A stretch of 64,000 bases of DNA from NCBI RefSeq assembly GCF_019977655.1, contig NZ_AP024849.1, forward strand, positions 3,505,001 to 3,569,000. Direction: 5' to 3'. Source of the DNA: Clostridium gelidum. GTDB taxonomy: Bacteria > Bacillota > Clostridia > Clostridiales > Clostridiaceae. Within the stretch, counting starts at the first letter, position 1. Every line of letters starts with the position of its first letter. A program made the position numbers and the translations under genes. The notes beneath the pieces are model-generated. The model was not told the DNA's origin, did not search any database, and saw only the letters and a program-made list of their open reading frames with translations. Positions 17,050 to 25,818 of this stretch are shown here, one piece after another.

Positions 17050-17255
17050 AATAAGAAAGAGCCAGTGTATAAATACACTAGCTCTTTCTTAGTAGTAACT
17101 GATTTTTACGTTGTCCGCCAACTGGGTACGCCCATACGTCGTACATTGCTTCCGGGATTTTTACGTTGCCCGTCACCAACTGTATACCTCTTCAGGTATA
17201 CGCTTCTGCCGGATTGAAGTGTCAGTCCACTAAGATAAATTTAAATCTTTATCTT
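17050..17255 (-). ncRNA. Structured small RNA, copy 2 (about 205 nt)
   Basis: Second copy of the RNA at 16300-16502, in the same orientation. It has its own promoter (TTGCAA at 17285-17290, 17-base spacer, TATAAT at 17262-17267) and a different terminator stem built on AAGAAAGAGC (17053-17090). About 130 bases of core are the same apart from a 3-base insertion beside the closing stem and changes in one hairpin. There a U-A type pair in copy 1 becomes C-G in copy 2 (ATATCTC/GAGATAT against TATACCT/AGGTATA in plus-strand notation). Such a paired change indicates selection on RNA structure. It lies downstream of the L,D-transpeptidase gene. Confidence 0.8.
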
Positions 17256-17261
17256 GTCTTT

Positions 17262-17290
17262 ATTATATCTTACAATATAAACAATTGCAA
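17262..17290 (-). promoter_or_regulatory. Promoter of small RNA copy 2
   Basis: TTGCAA, 17 bases, TATAAT on the minus strand, between the L,D-transpeptidase stop and the RNA. This argues that the RNA is not merely the 3' end of that mRNA. Confidence 0.75.
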
Positions 17291-17315
17291 TATGTTTTTT
17301 GAATTTTCTGATATT

Positions 17316-17798
17316 TTATTTTATGACTACTTTAGTTCCTCTGGGTATATTGTCCCAAATCCATTTAGCATTTATTTTAGTTAATCGTATGCATCCATCA
17401 GATAACGCCATTTTAAGTCTTCCATCTCTAATAGATCCATCTAAATTATATATTATTGAATGAAACAAATAGTTTCCTTTAAACTGAGTATAGTACCAAC
17501 ATTTATATCCTTTATTAACTCCAAAATAAAGACCTTTTATTCCAATTGTATAAGTTCCCTTTGGTGTTGGTGTAGTTTTTTTCCCTATGGTACATAAATA
17601 ACTATGAACTAAAGTCCAATTATTTGTACTTCCATTAAAAATATTCACTTTGAAATTTTTAAGATCTACCCAAATAAAATAGTCAGTTTCACTTGAGAAA
17701 TTATTTGAATTCACATAATTTGTAGGATTAAAATTTTGCTTTACATTATCTGCTCTCATATTTTTCATATTCCTAAAAAGTCTAGATAAAAATTTCAT
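17316..17798 (-). CDS. L,D-transpeptidase (YkuD domain)
   Basis: Predicted cell-wall enzyme that forms 3-3 cross-links or attaches proteins to peptidoglycan. The 160 residues hold one YkuD domain from about residue 40 to the end. The catalytic motif is H113 ... SDGCIR with nucleophile C136 and R138. The glycine-proline-rich TPTPKGTYTIG loop is near 76-86. There is no clear signal peptide; the N-terminus is short and basic. The gene stands alone, with a small membrane protein gene upstream. Confidence 0.88.
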   Translation of the reverse strand: MKFLSRLFRNMKNMRADNVKQNFNPTNYVNSNNFSSETDYFIWVDLKNFKVNIFNGSTNNWTLVHSYLCTIGKKTTPTPKGTYTIGIKGLYFGVNKGYKCWYYTQFKGNYLFHSIIYNLDGSIRDGRLKMALSDGCIRLTKINAKWIWDNIPRGTKVVIK

Positions 17799-17893
17799 AT
17801 TTAGCTTCCTATTTATTAATTTAAAGTAATATATGTAGCTTATATTACTTTTGATTTATTTTTTTAACCGTATGTTAATTTGCTACTATCATA

Positions 17894-18169
17894 TTAATTC
17901 ATTACTTCATAAATTATTGCTAATATTACACCAGCCAAAATAATATACAAATATATTAATGATACCTTACCCATAAGTTTTGCCATAGGTTTCCCGTATG
18001 CATGGTACATAGGCAAAGATGAAACATTACCTTCTTTATCAAACATAATTGAAGTATTACCATCTGTTGCTACATATCCTTGTTCTATAATATTTATAGA
18101 CAACTTATCCATTTTCATGCTGATCTTCTCACAATATGCTCTTATTTTATCTTTAACAATATCCTCCAT
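17894..18169 (-). CDS. Unknown 91-residue protein with C-terminal membrane helix
   Basis: Not recognised. The N-terminal 60 residues are mixed and soluble-looking (MEDIVKDKIRAYCEKISMKM), and residues about 67-88 form one hydrophobic helix (SLIYLYIILAGVILAIIYEV), so it is a tail-anchored type. The start has a GGGGG-type ribosome site about 8 bases upstream. It is co-directional with the L,D-transpeptidase gene, 95 bases away. Confidence 0.6.
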   Translation of the reverse strand: MEDIVKDKIRAYCEKISMKMDKLSINIIEQGYVATDGNTSIMFDKEGNVSSLPMYHAYGKPMAKLMGKVSLIYLYIILAGVILAIIYEVMN

Positions 18170-18411
18170 CTATGTACCCCCTCTTTTATTTAATTATTCA
18201 TGTTAGGTATTAATTTTATAAAATCCAGCACTTCTTCTAATCTTACAAATCTATAACATGTAATGCTATTTTATTCATATTGTCCCCAATGTAATTATTG
18301 TCTAATTGTATTTTAGTTATACAAATTTTCATGTAATTCTATCTTAATTATGAAAATTATTCTATATGATTTATTATAATAAGACTAATACGTTTATACA
18401 AGATATATTTA

Positions 18412-18951
18412 CTATTTATTATTCATCCATTCATTAATGCTTAATACATTACTAAATCTTAAGCTTTGAGCAATTAGTGTAGCGTTATGAAGATCCTTAC
18501 TGCTTATAGTTCCTATTTTATTACTTACATCTATAGTCCCTGTAGCATCTGATAAGAACTCAACTGCATAGTCTTTATGGAATGCTTCTCTTGCTGTAGT
18601 ATCGCAACACATTTGAGTCATATATCCTGAAATAACTACTCCTTCTATATTTTCTTTTTTCAAAATTTCTTCTAAATTAGTATTATAAAAACTACTTGGT
18701 TTAGTTTTTTCAATATGATAATCGTAATACTTTTTTAGAATTTCAGAATGCATCTCCCATTCCTTTGAATCCTTAACAAAAGTTTCTCCAGAAACAGCTG
18801 TATGTTGAACCAGTATAATTACCATATTATTTGCTTTTGCATAATCCATAACTTTCAGTATATTGTCCAAACTATTGCTTGGATAAGTTACCTTTAATTT
18901 TCCAGTAAAATATTCGTTTTGTACATCAATTACAAGTAATGCTTTTTTCAT
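18412..18951 (-). CDS. Isochorismatase-family cysteine hydrolase
   Basis: A 179-residue alpha/beta hydrolase of the nicotinamidase/isochorismatase superfamily. The expected triad is visible as D9 in LLVIDVQNEYF, K84 in KTKPSSFYN and C115 in MTQMCCDTTAREAF. The real substrate (an amide such as nicotinamide, or an unrelated one) cannot be told from sequence. It is divergent from an Lrp-type regulator 125 bases away, which probably controls it. Confidence 0.88.
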   Translation of the reverse strand: MKKALLVIDVQNEYFTGKLKVTYPSNSLDNILKVMDYAKANNMVIILVQHTAVSGETFVKDSKEWEMHSEILKKYYDYHIEKTKPSSFYNTNLEEILKKENIEGVVISGYMTQMCCDTTAREAFHKDYAVEFLSDATGTIDVSNKIGTISSKDLHNATLIAQSLRFSNVLSINEWMNNK

Positions 18952-19076
18952 TTTTATTCCACCTCTACATTTATTAATTTAATTCCTTTTGTTATAATAA
19001 TGATATCTTAAATTAAGGTTGAAATGTGAAAGGAAACACTTAGTTTTGCTTTAAAAATGAAAGGATTTTTTACTTT

Positions 19077-19490
19077 ATGTTTGATGAATTAGATTTAAAG
19101 ATCATAGATATGTTAAAAATTAATTCTAAAATTTCACTTAAGACAATAGGTGAGAGTATACATTTAACTCCTCAAGGAGTATCCAATAGAATTATACGCC
19201 TTCAAGATTTAGGTCTTATAACTCAATATACTATCTGCACTAATGATGCCTTACTTGGCAAAACTATTACAGCATATATTACTATTTTTATGAAAACCAC
19301 AAAACATGAACAATTAATAAAATTTATAAAATCAAACGTAATTATAGAAGAAGCCCATAGAATTAGTGGTGATGGATGTTATTTGCTTAAAGTCATCTGT
19401 TCTAATATGGACGAAATTAATTTATTACTTGATAATATTATGAAATATGGTACTTATAGATTGAATTTATCTACTTCTACAATAAAATAA
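19077..19490 (+). CDS. Lrp/AsnC-family transcriptional regulator
   Basis: A 137-residue one-domain-plus-RAM regulator. The N-terminal helix-turn-helix spans LDLKIIDMLKINSKISLKTI to GVSNRIIRLQDLGLI (residues about 5-46), and the remainder is the Lrp ligand-binding/oligomerisation fold. The ATG is preceded by GAAAGGA. It is divergent from the isochorismatase-family gene, so a local regulator-target pair is likely. Confidence 0.88.
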   Translation: MFDELDLKIIDMLKINSKISLKTIGESIHLTPQGVSNRIIRLQDLGLITQYTICTNDALLGKTITAYITIFMKTTKHEQLIKFIKSNVIIEEAHRISGDGCYLLKVICSNMDEINLLLDNIMKYGTYRLNLSTSTIK

Positions 19491-19586
19491 TTAGTACAGA
19501 TATAATACCTTAATATTTAGAGATAATAAAATTCCATATAAATATACCCTTTATTTTAAAATAAAAAATAAAGGGTATATTTATTA

Positions 19587-21221
19587 CTAATTTTCGTTAT
19601 ATACTTTATACGCAAGCCTTACTAAAAGTCTATAAAAAATATAACTTCCAATAAGCACCACTCCCATGCAAATAGCAAATATTATCATATAATTCTTTAT
19701 AAATATGTTTAGTCCTATAAGAATTGCTGATAATACAAATATAATAAACATAATTAGAAGTGGCATATAATTTTTCTTAAACATTGATTTTTCATTATCC
19801 CACTCTAGTTTTGGAGATTTAAAATCTATAAATATTCCGAGTAGAGATATTACTAATATTGCTCCTATTGATACTATTATTGATATGATAAATAACATTG
19901 GACTTACGCCTAAAAGTATTAATATTAACGCTACTATTACTGTTCCAAATTCATTTATACATAAAGATGATATAATCTTTGAATATAATTGAGTTTTATA
20001 AGAAACAGGAATATACTTTGATACAATAAAATCTCTACCTTCTCTTGAAAGTGCTGTCGCACTAGCTCCTCCTGTCATTATACACATGGATGCAAACATA
20101 AATGCGCCAACTATAACAAATCCATAAATACTTGTATTATTATTTAACAGCTTTCTTATATGTACAACATTTCCATTTGACAACATTGCCACACCAAGTA
20201 TTGCAGGCATATAAAATATCATAGCTACACAATTAATAAAAAATGTAGGTGTTCTAAACATAATCTTAATATCTCTACTTACTAAAGCTTTTAGTGGTGA
20301 ATTTATTTTTATAAGTTTATCTGCCTTTCCATTTTCTACGATGTTTTCTCTTTTGCTATAAGACTCGGAACTTCCAATTACACCTTTTAGATATAATTTC
20401 CCTCCAATATAATAATATATCGTAAATATTACTATGCTTAAAATTAAAGCTAAAAGTATAAATAACAATCCTTTAATTTCATTATTATATAGTAATCCAT
20501 ATGATGAAACCTTATTGGTAATAAAAATACCTGTCATCATATCCATCATACTATTATTACCTTCAGAAAGCTTTGAAATTGTTTGTTCGTTTGTCATATT
20601 TTTTCCCGAACCAGAATTAAAATAATTAAAGGCGACAATTATAATTAAGGCTGCACAGCCAGTAAACATTCTAAATCCATCTTTATGTTTTGATATACTC
20701 GTAAATCTCATAAGCACCATACAGATAAGTGACGCAAATATCATTGGAAGTATTGGTGTTATTATAAGTACAATTATTGCATACAGGTAATATACTATAT
20801 TTGCATGGGATACAATTCCATAGGTTATAAGTGGCAAGACTAACATTGCAGTGTATATATACATATTAATTAATACCGCTATAAATTTACCAAACACTAT
20901 TTCACTGCTTTTAAACGGAAGTGGTAGCAATATTTCTATATCATCTGAAAAATAAAAAACATTCATTATTGTATATATTCCAAAGAAAAAACAAACAGTT
21001 GCACCAATAGATAAAATAAATGATAATAGCATACCTTCTTGTCCCATGGAATGAAATACTCCATATCCTGTTCCTATCATTACTGCACCTGGCATAGAAA
21101 GCATACTAACTCCAAAAATCATTAATAGTACTAAAAAAACAGGCTTCATCTTACTACTAGCAAACATTTCATTAAGGGCATTTTTTATAAAATATTTTGT
21201 TATTATCCTAAGCCTACTCAT
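19587..21221 (-). CDS. ABC transporter permease, large exporter type
   Basis: A 544-residue protein with about twelve predicted membrane helices and no soluble enzymatic domain. It follows an ABC ATPase gene, overlapping it by 8 bases, which makes it the membrane partner of that ATPase. The build fits the putative ABC exporters of Firmicutes with two halves of six helices. Substrate unknown. The start lies within the end of the ATPase gene, indicating translational coupling. Confidence 0.82.
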   Translation of the reverse strand: MSRLRIITKYFIKNALNEMFASSKMKPVFLVLLMIFGVSMLSMPGAVMIGTGYGVFHSMGQEGMLLSFILSIGATVCFFFGIYTIMNVFYFSDDIEILLPLPFKSSEIVFGKFIAVLINMYIYTAMLVLPLITYGIVSHANIVYYLYAIIVLIITPILPMIFASLICMVLMRFTSISKHKDGFRMFTGCAALIIIVAFNYFNSGSGKNMTNEQTISKLSEGNNSMMDMMTGIFITNKVSSYGLLYNNEIKGLLFILLALILSIVIFTIYYYIGGKLYLKGVIGSSESYSKRENIVENGKADKLIKINSPLKALVSRDIKIMFRTPTFFINCVAMIFYMPAILGVAMLSNGNVVHIRKLLNNNTSIYGFVIVGAFMFASMCIMTGGASATALSREGRDFIVSKYIPVSYKTQLYSKIISSLCINEFGTVIVALILILLGVSPMLFIISIIVSIGAILVISLLGIFIDFKSPKLEWDNEKSMFKKNYMPLLIMFIIFVLSAILIGLNIFIKNYMIIFAICMGVVLIGSYIFYRLLVRLAYKVYNEN

Positions 21222-21939
21222 TTTCAGTCATCTCCAAGAACATTTCTTCCAATGATTCATTTTCCTTAAATTCATCTTTCATACTTTTTAGAGTTCCATT
21301 AAATATTAATTGCCCTTTATTAATTATAGCTACCTTATCACATATTTTTTCTGCAACTTCTAACACATGAGTAGAAAAAACTACAGTATTCCCTGCATCA
21401 GCATGCTCTCTCATCATTTCTTTTAATGTAAATGCTGCTTTTGGATCTAACCCAGTCATTGGTTCATCTAAAATCCATACCTTTGGTTTATGTACCATAA
21501 CTCCTATTAATATAATTTTTTGTCTCATTCCATGGGAATATGCTTGTATTTTATCTCCTATGGCAGACTCCATTCCAAATCTTTTTGACATTTCTTTTAT
21601 TCTTTCTGTTCTATCTTCTTTAGAAACTCCATAAACATCTGCCATAAAATTTAAATATTCTATTCCTGTTAATCTTAAAAACATATCAGGACTATCTGGA
21701 ACATATCCAAATTGCTCTTTAGCCTTTATTGGATCTTTATTAATATCAATACTATTAATTTCTATGTTTCCACTAGTTGGTGATATTATTCCTGTTATCA
21801 TTTTAATAGTTGTAGTTTTTCCTGCGCCATTAGGCCCTAGTAATCCAAAAATCTCTCCATCTTTTATTTCTAAATTTAAATTATCTACTGCTTTGTAAGT
21901 TCCATTGTAACTTTTAGTTATATTGTTTATATTTATCAT
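21214..21939 (-). CDS. ABC transporter ATP-binding protein
   Basis: A 241-residue ATPase. It has Walker A GPNGAGKTT (about 35-43), a Q-loop near FGYVPDSPDMF, the signature AYSHGMRQK (SHG in place of the common SGG), Walker B VWILDEPMTGLD and the switch histidine in VFSTHVLE. It is of the CcmA/drug-exporter type. It is first in a two-gene operon with the large permease. Confidence 0.92.
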   Translation of the reverse strand: MININNITKSYNGTYKAVDNLNLEIKDGEIFGLLGPNGAGKTTTIKMITGIISPTSGNIEINSIDINKDPIKAKEQFGYVPDSPDMFLRLTGIEYLNFMADVYGVSKEDRTERIKEMSKRFGMESAIGDKIQAYSHGMRQKIILIGVMVHKPKVWILDEPMTGLDPKAAFTLKEMMREHADAGNTVVFSTHVLEVAEKICDKVAIINKGQLIFNGTLKSMKDEFKENESLEEMFLEMTENE

Positions 21940-22059
21940 TAATTTAAGCCTCCCCTTTGACTCATTATACTAAACTTTCATTGTATAAAAACTTAAATTA
22001 TGCTTAATTTTTACTATTTTATTTTAAGTTTAGGTTTATAATATTTATACTCTATGGAT

Positions 22060-22235
22060 TAATACATTGCTTATTATTTTTCCGTTTTAAGTATACATCC
22101 ATAATTGACCTGTTTATAATTATCATATAGGCATATGCTGCTATACACTTAGCTCCGCCATAGCCTCCAAAAGATGAACATGAACTTCCTGAATCATTAC
22201 TGCTTGAATCCGCTATTTACTTATTAATTTCTTGA
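22060..22235 (-). pseudogene. Possible C-terminal gene remnant, Ser/Gly/Cys-rich
   Basis: In the 486-base gap between the ABC exporter and the next gene, a minus-strand frame without start or ribosome site reads DSSSNDSGSSCSSFGGYG, then GAKCIAAYAYMIIIN, and ends after about 50 codons. Ser/Gly/Cys-rich tails occur at the ends of some membrane proteins, so this may be a leftover. Nothing else is seen in the gap. Confidence 0.25.
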
Positions 22236-22425
22236 TTTTATAATACCATCAATTGGTATATTAGGCATATATAAATTTTGATTAAATTCCTAAATATAAA
22301 ATACTATCCATATTTTTATATATTGATATCAAGTTAATAATATAAAAACCATTTTATAGAAAATAATTTAAATGAATTCACAAATAAATCCAATATAATA
22401 CTATTTATTGAAAGGAAGCATAAAT

Positions 22426-22998
22426 ATGATAATAAAAATAAATGAAGATAAGTCCATAAATTATAAACTCAATTCCAAAAAATCAAATACGAATAATGGA
22501 CCTTCTTTTTCAGAAACACTTAATAAAGTAATCAATAAGTCTACTACCCCTAATACAACAAATGAAAAAATAAATCCATCAGATATTAAAATAACTACTG
22601 GCAATGAATTAATAGATAAATTACCTAATAAAAACAAGGGAGATGTCTTAAAGGCAATTGCAGGCTCACATGGTTTAAATGACATATTTGATATAGACAT
22701 ATTGGGAAATCCCGATGAATTTATAAATAAAGATTCAACCATTAATATGCCAAAAATATTGCGTGACTATGGCTCTAATGTTGATTCAAACGAGCTAGGC
22801 GATTTGAGTACGGCTGTTAATACGTTGATGAGCAATGGTCTTATTAGTAATGCTGATTATTTTTATACCCTTCGATGGATTGCAACAAAACAGCAAGCAT
22901 TGAAAGTAAAGATGATCTCCATAAAAAATGAAAGCTGTATAAGTAATTTAATTTTAGCACCTAAAGAATCTGAATCTAAACTTTCAAAAATTTTTTAA
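22426..22998 (+). CDS. Unknown soluble protein, 190 residues
   Basis: Not recognised. The first 70 residues are rich in Asn, Lys, Ser and Thr (SFSETLNKVINKS), probably disordered. Residues about 75-170 look helical and ordered (GDVLKAIAGSHGLNDIFDID ... TLRWIATKQQALK). There is no signal peptide or membrane helix. The frame extends upstream to a TTG at 22408, but GAAAGGA lies at 22409-22415, so the ATG at 22426 is the start. A strong bidirectional terminator follows. Confidence 0.65.
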   Translation: MIIKINEDKSINYKLNSKKSNTNNGPSFSETLNKVINKSTTPNTTNEKINPSDIKITTGNELIDKLPNKNKGDVLKAIAGSHGLNDIFDIDILGNPDEFINKDSTINMPKILRDYGSNVDSNELGDLSTAVNTLMSNGLISNADYFYTLRWIATKQQALKVKMISIKNESCISNLILAPKESESKLSKIF

Positions 22999-23039
22999 AC
23001 TTTATAAAGTAAAGTCTCAATTGGAAAATAATAAAAAAC

Positions 23040-23086
23040 AGGGGTTGCCTTAAAAATGATTTTAGAATCACTTTAAGACAACCCCT
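23040..23086. terminator. Bidirectional terminator between convergent genes
   Basis: Arms AGGGGTTGCCTTAAA and TTTAAGACAACCCCT, with one mismatched pair, and T/A runs on both sides. It serves the 22426-22998 gene on plus and the lipoprotein gene on minus. Confidence 0.88.
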
Positions 23087-23106
23087 ATTTTAGTATTAAC
23101 TATAGA

Positions 23107-24915
23107 TTATTGAATAGGCTTTAATGTTCCACCACCACTTAAAGTAATAGTTTTTCCATTTAACCAGCTATTTGCACTATTAGATGAATCATAGTAAATT
23201 GTATTTCCATTATCCTTAATATTTGATAATTCTGTATCTTCATCTGTTAATGCTGTTAAATAAGATGTTCCATTTACTGTCCATGTAGAATCTTTATCTA
23301 AAGATAATGTAACAGATTTTGCTTTATTATTTTCATTAATTGTACTTGTTAATGAAGATTTATTTGTTAAATTTAAAGCTACTGTACTAATATTATCACA
23401 AGTAATAGTTCCTTCAAGAGTTTGGTTATCAGCATTTAATGTAACATTTCCACCATTAGAACCGCTGTTTCCCCATCTTGTTGTTGCTGCTGCATTTAAT
23501 AATACTCCAGTACTATTTTTTAATGTAGCTCCTTTTAAATTTATTTGTGAATCAGTATTTGTAATAAAGAATAGTGATCCCGCTGAAGATGAAAGGGTAC
23601 CACCTGTCATATTAAAGTAACTTGTTCCAACACCTGAGTCACCTGACATACTTTGATAAAGCATAACTCCATTAGTTTTTTCACCTGAAATATCACAATC
23701 ATATAATGTAATAGAATTTTTGCCTTCAACTACAGCAGCTTCTGAACCTGTAGCCTTAAGTGTTGCGTCTTTAGCTGTGATATTACCTGTAGAATATATT
23801 GCTGGAGACCCTTCTCCTGCTGTATTCATTGTTCCACCTGTTACATGAATTGTTCCTTCACCTCTATCTGTTGCGAGTGCTGCACAGTGTGCTCCTTGAG
23901 TGGATATATTCACATCTTTAGCAATAATAGTACCATTATAAGTTGCATCTAATCCTCTTGAAGAATTTTTAGTTGTATTAATAGTTACATTTGAAACATT
24001 TATTACAGAACCATCACCTGTTGAAAAAATAGCATTTGATCCTTCTGAATCAGTATTAATTGTACTATCACTAATTGTAATATTACTAGCTCCTGCTGCA
24101 ACCACACCACTATTTACACCATAAAAATTACATTCATCTTCTGATGCAGTATCTCCAGATTTATTAATAGTTGCTCCAGAAATTTTTATTTCACCACCAT
24201 TACTAGCTAAAACAGCATTTTGATCCGCAGTAGTTGTACTGATTTTTTCATTTGCAGAAGTTTTTGTTTCGCCATTTGCGCAGTATGCTCCAGTTAATGT
24301 AGTTTTTCCAGTTTCAGAACCTCCTGTGTAAGTGGTATTGTTAGATTTTACAGTAATACCTGAAACATTTCCCGTGCTATCATAACTAATACTTAAGATT
24401 TCTCCAATAGTTATATCAGCTAGAGTACCAGTTATGGTTTTGTTTCCCTTTGTAACTGATATAATTCCATCCTTTGTTATATCAATAGTTTTTTCTTCTC
24501 CATTTAACTTAAATGAAGTTGAACTGCTGTTTCCCATTCCAGGAGCTCCTCCGCCTTGTGGTACTGCTGGAGGATTTCCAGTGCTTGTTCCACTCTCAGA
24601 TGTTTGTTCAGTTCCACTAGCTGATGTATCTCCATCTGGTTTTGCTGGTGGAGTAGATGTTTGCCCTTGAGTATTTCCAGTTGTTGTTTCTGAAGTACTT
24701 GTAGTAACTTCTTCACCTAAAGAAATAGTTACTTTGCTTCCATCTATTGCTTTTACTTTTCCTAGTATTGTAGTATCTTTGGTTTGTTCTGCTGAAACAC
24801 TTGTAGTTGAAGTTTCTGCACTTGCAGACTTATTTGTACATCCTACAAATGTACTTCCAATTAAAAAGGTTGCAACTAGCATTGCTATAATTTTATTATA
24901 TTTTTTTCTTATCAT
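23107..24915 (-). CDS. Surface lipoprotein with beta-helix repeats
   Basis: A 602-residue exported lipoprotein. The signal peptide ends in the lipobox STFVGC, with acylated Cys at about residue 26. Residues 60-135 are low-complexity Ser/Thr/Gly/Pro (GNPPAVPQGGGAPG). From about 190 to 590 there are repeated short strands rich in Asn, Thr and Gly (ITISDSTINTDSEGSNAIFS, GGTMNTAGEGSPAIYS), the pattern of a right-handed beta helix. A polysaccharide-binding or adhesive role is likely but unproven. It is divergent from a two-component system 225 bases away, which may control it. Confidence 0.8.
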   Translation of the reverse strand: MIRKKYNKIIAMLVATFLIGSTFVGCTNKSASAETSTTSVSAEQTKDTTILGKVKAIDGSKVTISLGEEVTTSTSETTTGNTQGQTSTPPAKPDGDTSASGTEQTSESGTSTGNPPAVPQGGGAPGMGNSSSTSFKLNGEEKTIDITKDGIISVTKGNKTITGTLADITIGEILSISYDSTGNVSGITVKSNNTTYTGGSETGKTTLTGAYCANGETKTSANEKISTTTADQNAVLASNGGEIKISGATINKSGDTASEDECNFYGVNSGVVAAGASNITISDSTINTDSEGSNAIFSTGDGSVINVSNVTINTTKNSSRGLDATYNGTIIAKDVNISTQGAHCAALATDRGEGTIHVTGGTMNTAGEGSPAIYSTGNITAKDATLKATGSEAAVVEGKNSITLYDCDISGEKTNGVMLYQSMSGDSGVGTSYFNMTGGTLSSSAGSLFFITNTDSQINLKGATLKNSTGVLLNAAATTRWGNSGSNGGNVTLNADNQTLEGTITCDNISTVALNLTNKSSLTSTINENNKAKSVTLSLDKDSTWTVNGTSYLTALTDEDTELSNIKDNGNTIYYDSSNSANSWLNGKTITLSGGGTLKPIQ

Positions 24916-25041
24916 AATTAATTCCTTCTTTCTTATTTATAAACTTAATTGATAATTATACATTTTGATTTCAAATATAATATTATTAACCAAATTCGCT
25001 AATGTTTGTTTTTTGTTTATATCTGTATTCTAATACCTAAA

Positions 25042-25083
25042 CCTTAAATTAGTCTTAAAGAAATATTTCAGCTTAATTTAAGG
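25042..25083. promoter_or_regulatory. Inverted repeat, candidate response-regulator operator
   Basis: Perfect 10-bp arms CCTTAAATTA (25042-25051) and TAATTTAAGG (25074-25083), with another CTTAAA between them. It lies about 60 bases before the response regulator start, in the region shared with the divergent lipoprotein gene. Binding by the adjacent regulator is an inference. Confidence 0.5.
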
Positions 25084-25140
25084 AAACTATGCTAAACTTA
25101 TATTACATATAATTAATGTAGAAGAAATGAGGAAACACAT

Positions 25141-25818
25141 ATGAGAATTCTTATAGTAGATGATGAAATAAGATTAGCTGAAGCTTTAGGACAGATTATG
25201 ACTCAAAATAAATATATTGCTGATATAGTTAATGATGGAGAATCAGGATATGATTATGCAATGAGTGGTATATATGATGTAATTATATTAGATGTTATGT
25301 TACCAAAAATGAACGGATTTGATATAGTTCGTAAGATGCGTGAAAATAAAGAAAAAACACCTGTAATTTTATTAACTGCCAAAGATGAAATTACAGATAA
25401 AGTAACAGGACTAGATTGTGGCGCTGATGATTATTTAACAAAACCTTTTTCACCAGAAGAATTGCTTGCTAGGGTTAGAGCTTTATCTAGAAGACAAGGC
25501 GAAGTTATATTAAATGAGCTTAATTTTGGAGATTTAATGTTAAATCAATCTGTAAGTACTCTTTTTTGCGGTGCTAAATCTATACGATTAGGCTTAAAAG
25601 AATTTGAAATATTAAGATTGTTAATGTCTAATCCGAGTAGTATTGTTACTAAAGAAGATTTAATTCTAAAAGTCTGGGGCTCTGATTCTGATGCTGAAGA
25701 TAATAATGTAGAAGTTTATATATCTTTTTTAAGAAAGAAATTCTTCTTTTTAGGTTCAACCGTTACAATAGAGACCGTACGAAAGATTGGATATCATCTA
25801 GGGGATAATAAAAAATGA
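25141..25818 (+). CDS. OmpR/PhoB-type response regulator
   Basis: A 225-residue DNA-binding response regulator. The receiver domain has the acidic pair VDDE (7-10), phospho-acceptor D51 in IILDVMLP and the switch lysine in LTAKD. The C-terminal winged helix contains LGLKEFEILRLLMSNPSSIV and VEVYISFLRKK. It overlaps the histidine kinase start by 4 bases (ATGA). Confidence 0.95.
   Translation: MRILIVDDEIRLAEALGQIMTQNKYIADIVNDGESGYDYAMSGIYDVIILDVMLPKMNGFDIVRKMRENKEKTPVILLTAKDEITDKVTGLDCGADDYLTKPFSPEELLARVRALSRRQGEVILNELNFGDLMLNQSVSTLFCGAKSIRLGLKEFEILRLLMSNPSSIVTKEDLILKVWGSDSDAEDNNVEVYISFLRKKFFFLGSTVTIETVRKIGYHLGDNKK

Noticed and set aside
16300..17255. Small RNA as a cyclic di-GMP or other known riboswitch
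   Set aside because: The conserved cores of the riboswitches I can recall were not found, and the terminator closes the transcript without a downstream gene on that strand.
16300..17290. The paired repeats as CRISPR or transposon ends
   Set aside because: Only two units of 200 nt in direct orientation, each with its own promoter and terminator and no transposase between them; a decayed membrane-protein gene lies between instead.
24504..24716. Second minus-strand frame within the lipoprotein gene
   Set aside because: Repetitive Ser/Thr/Pro codons of the lipoprotein read in another frame give this; no start signal.
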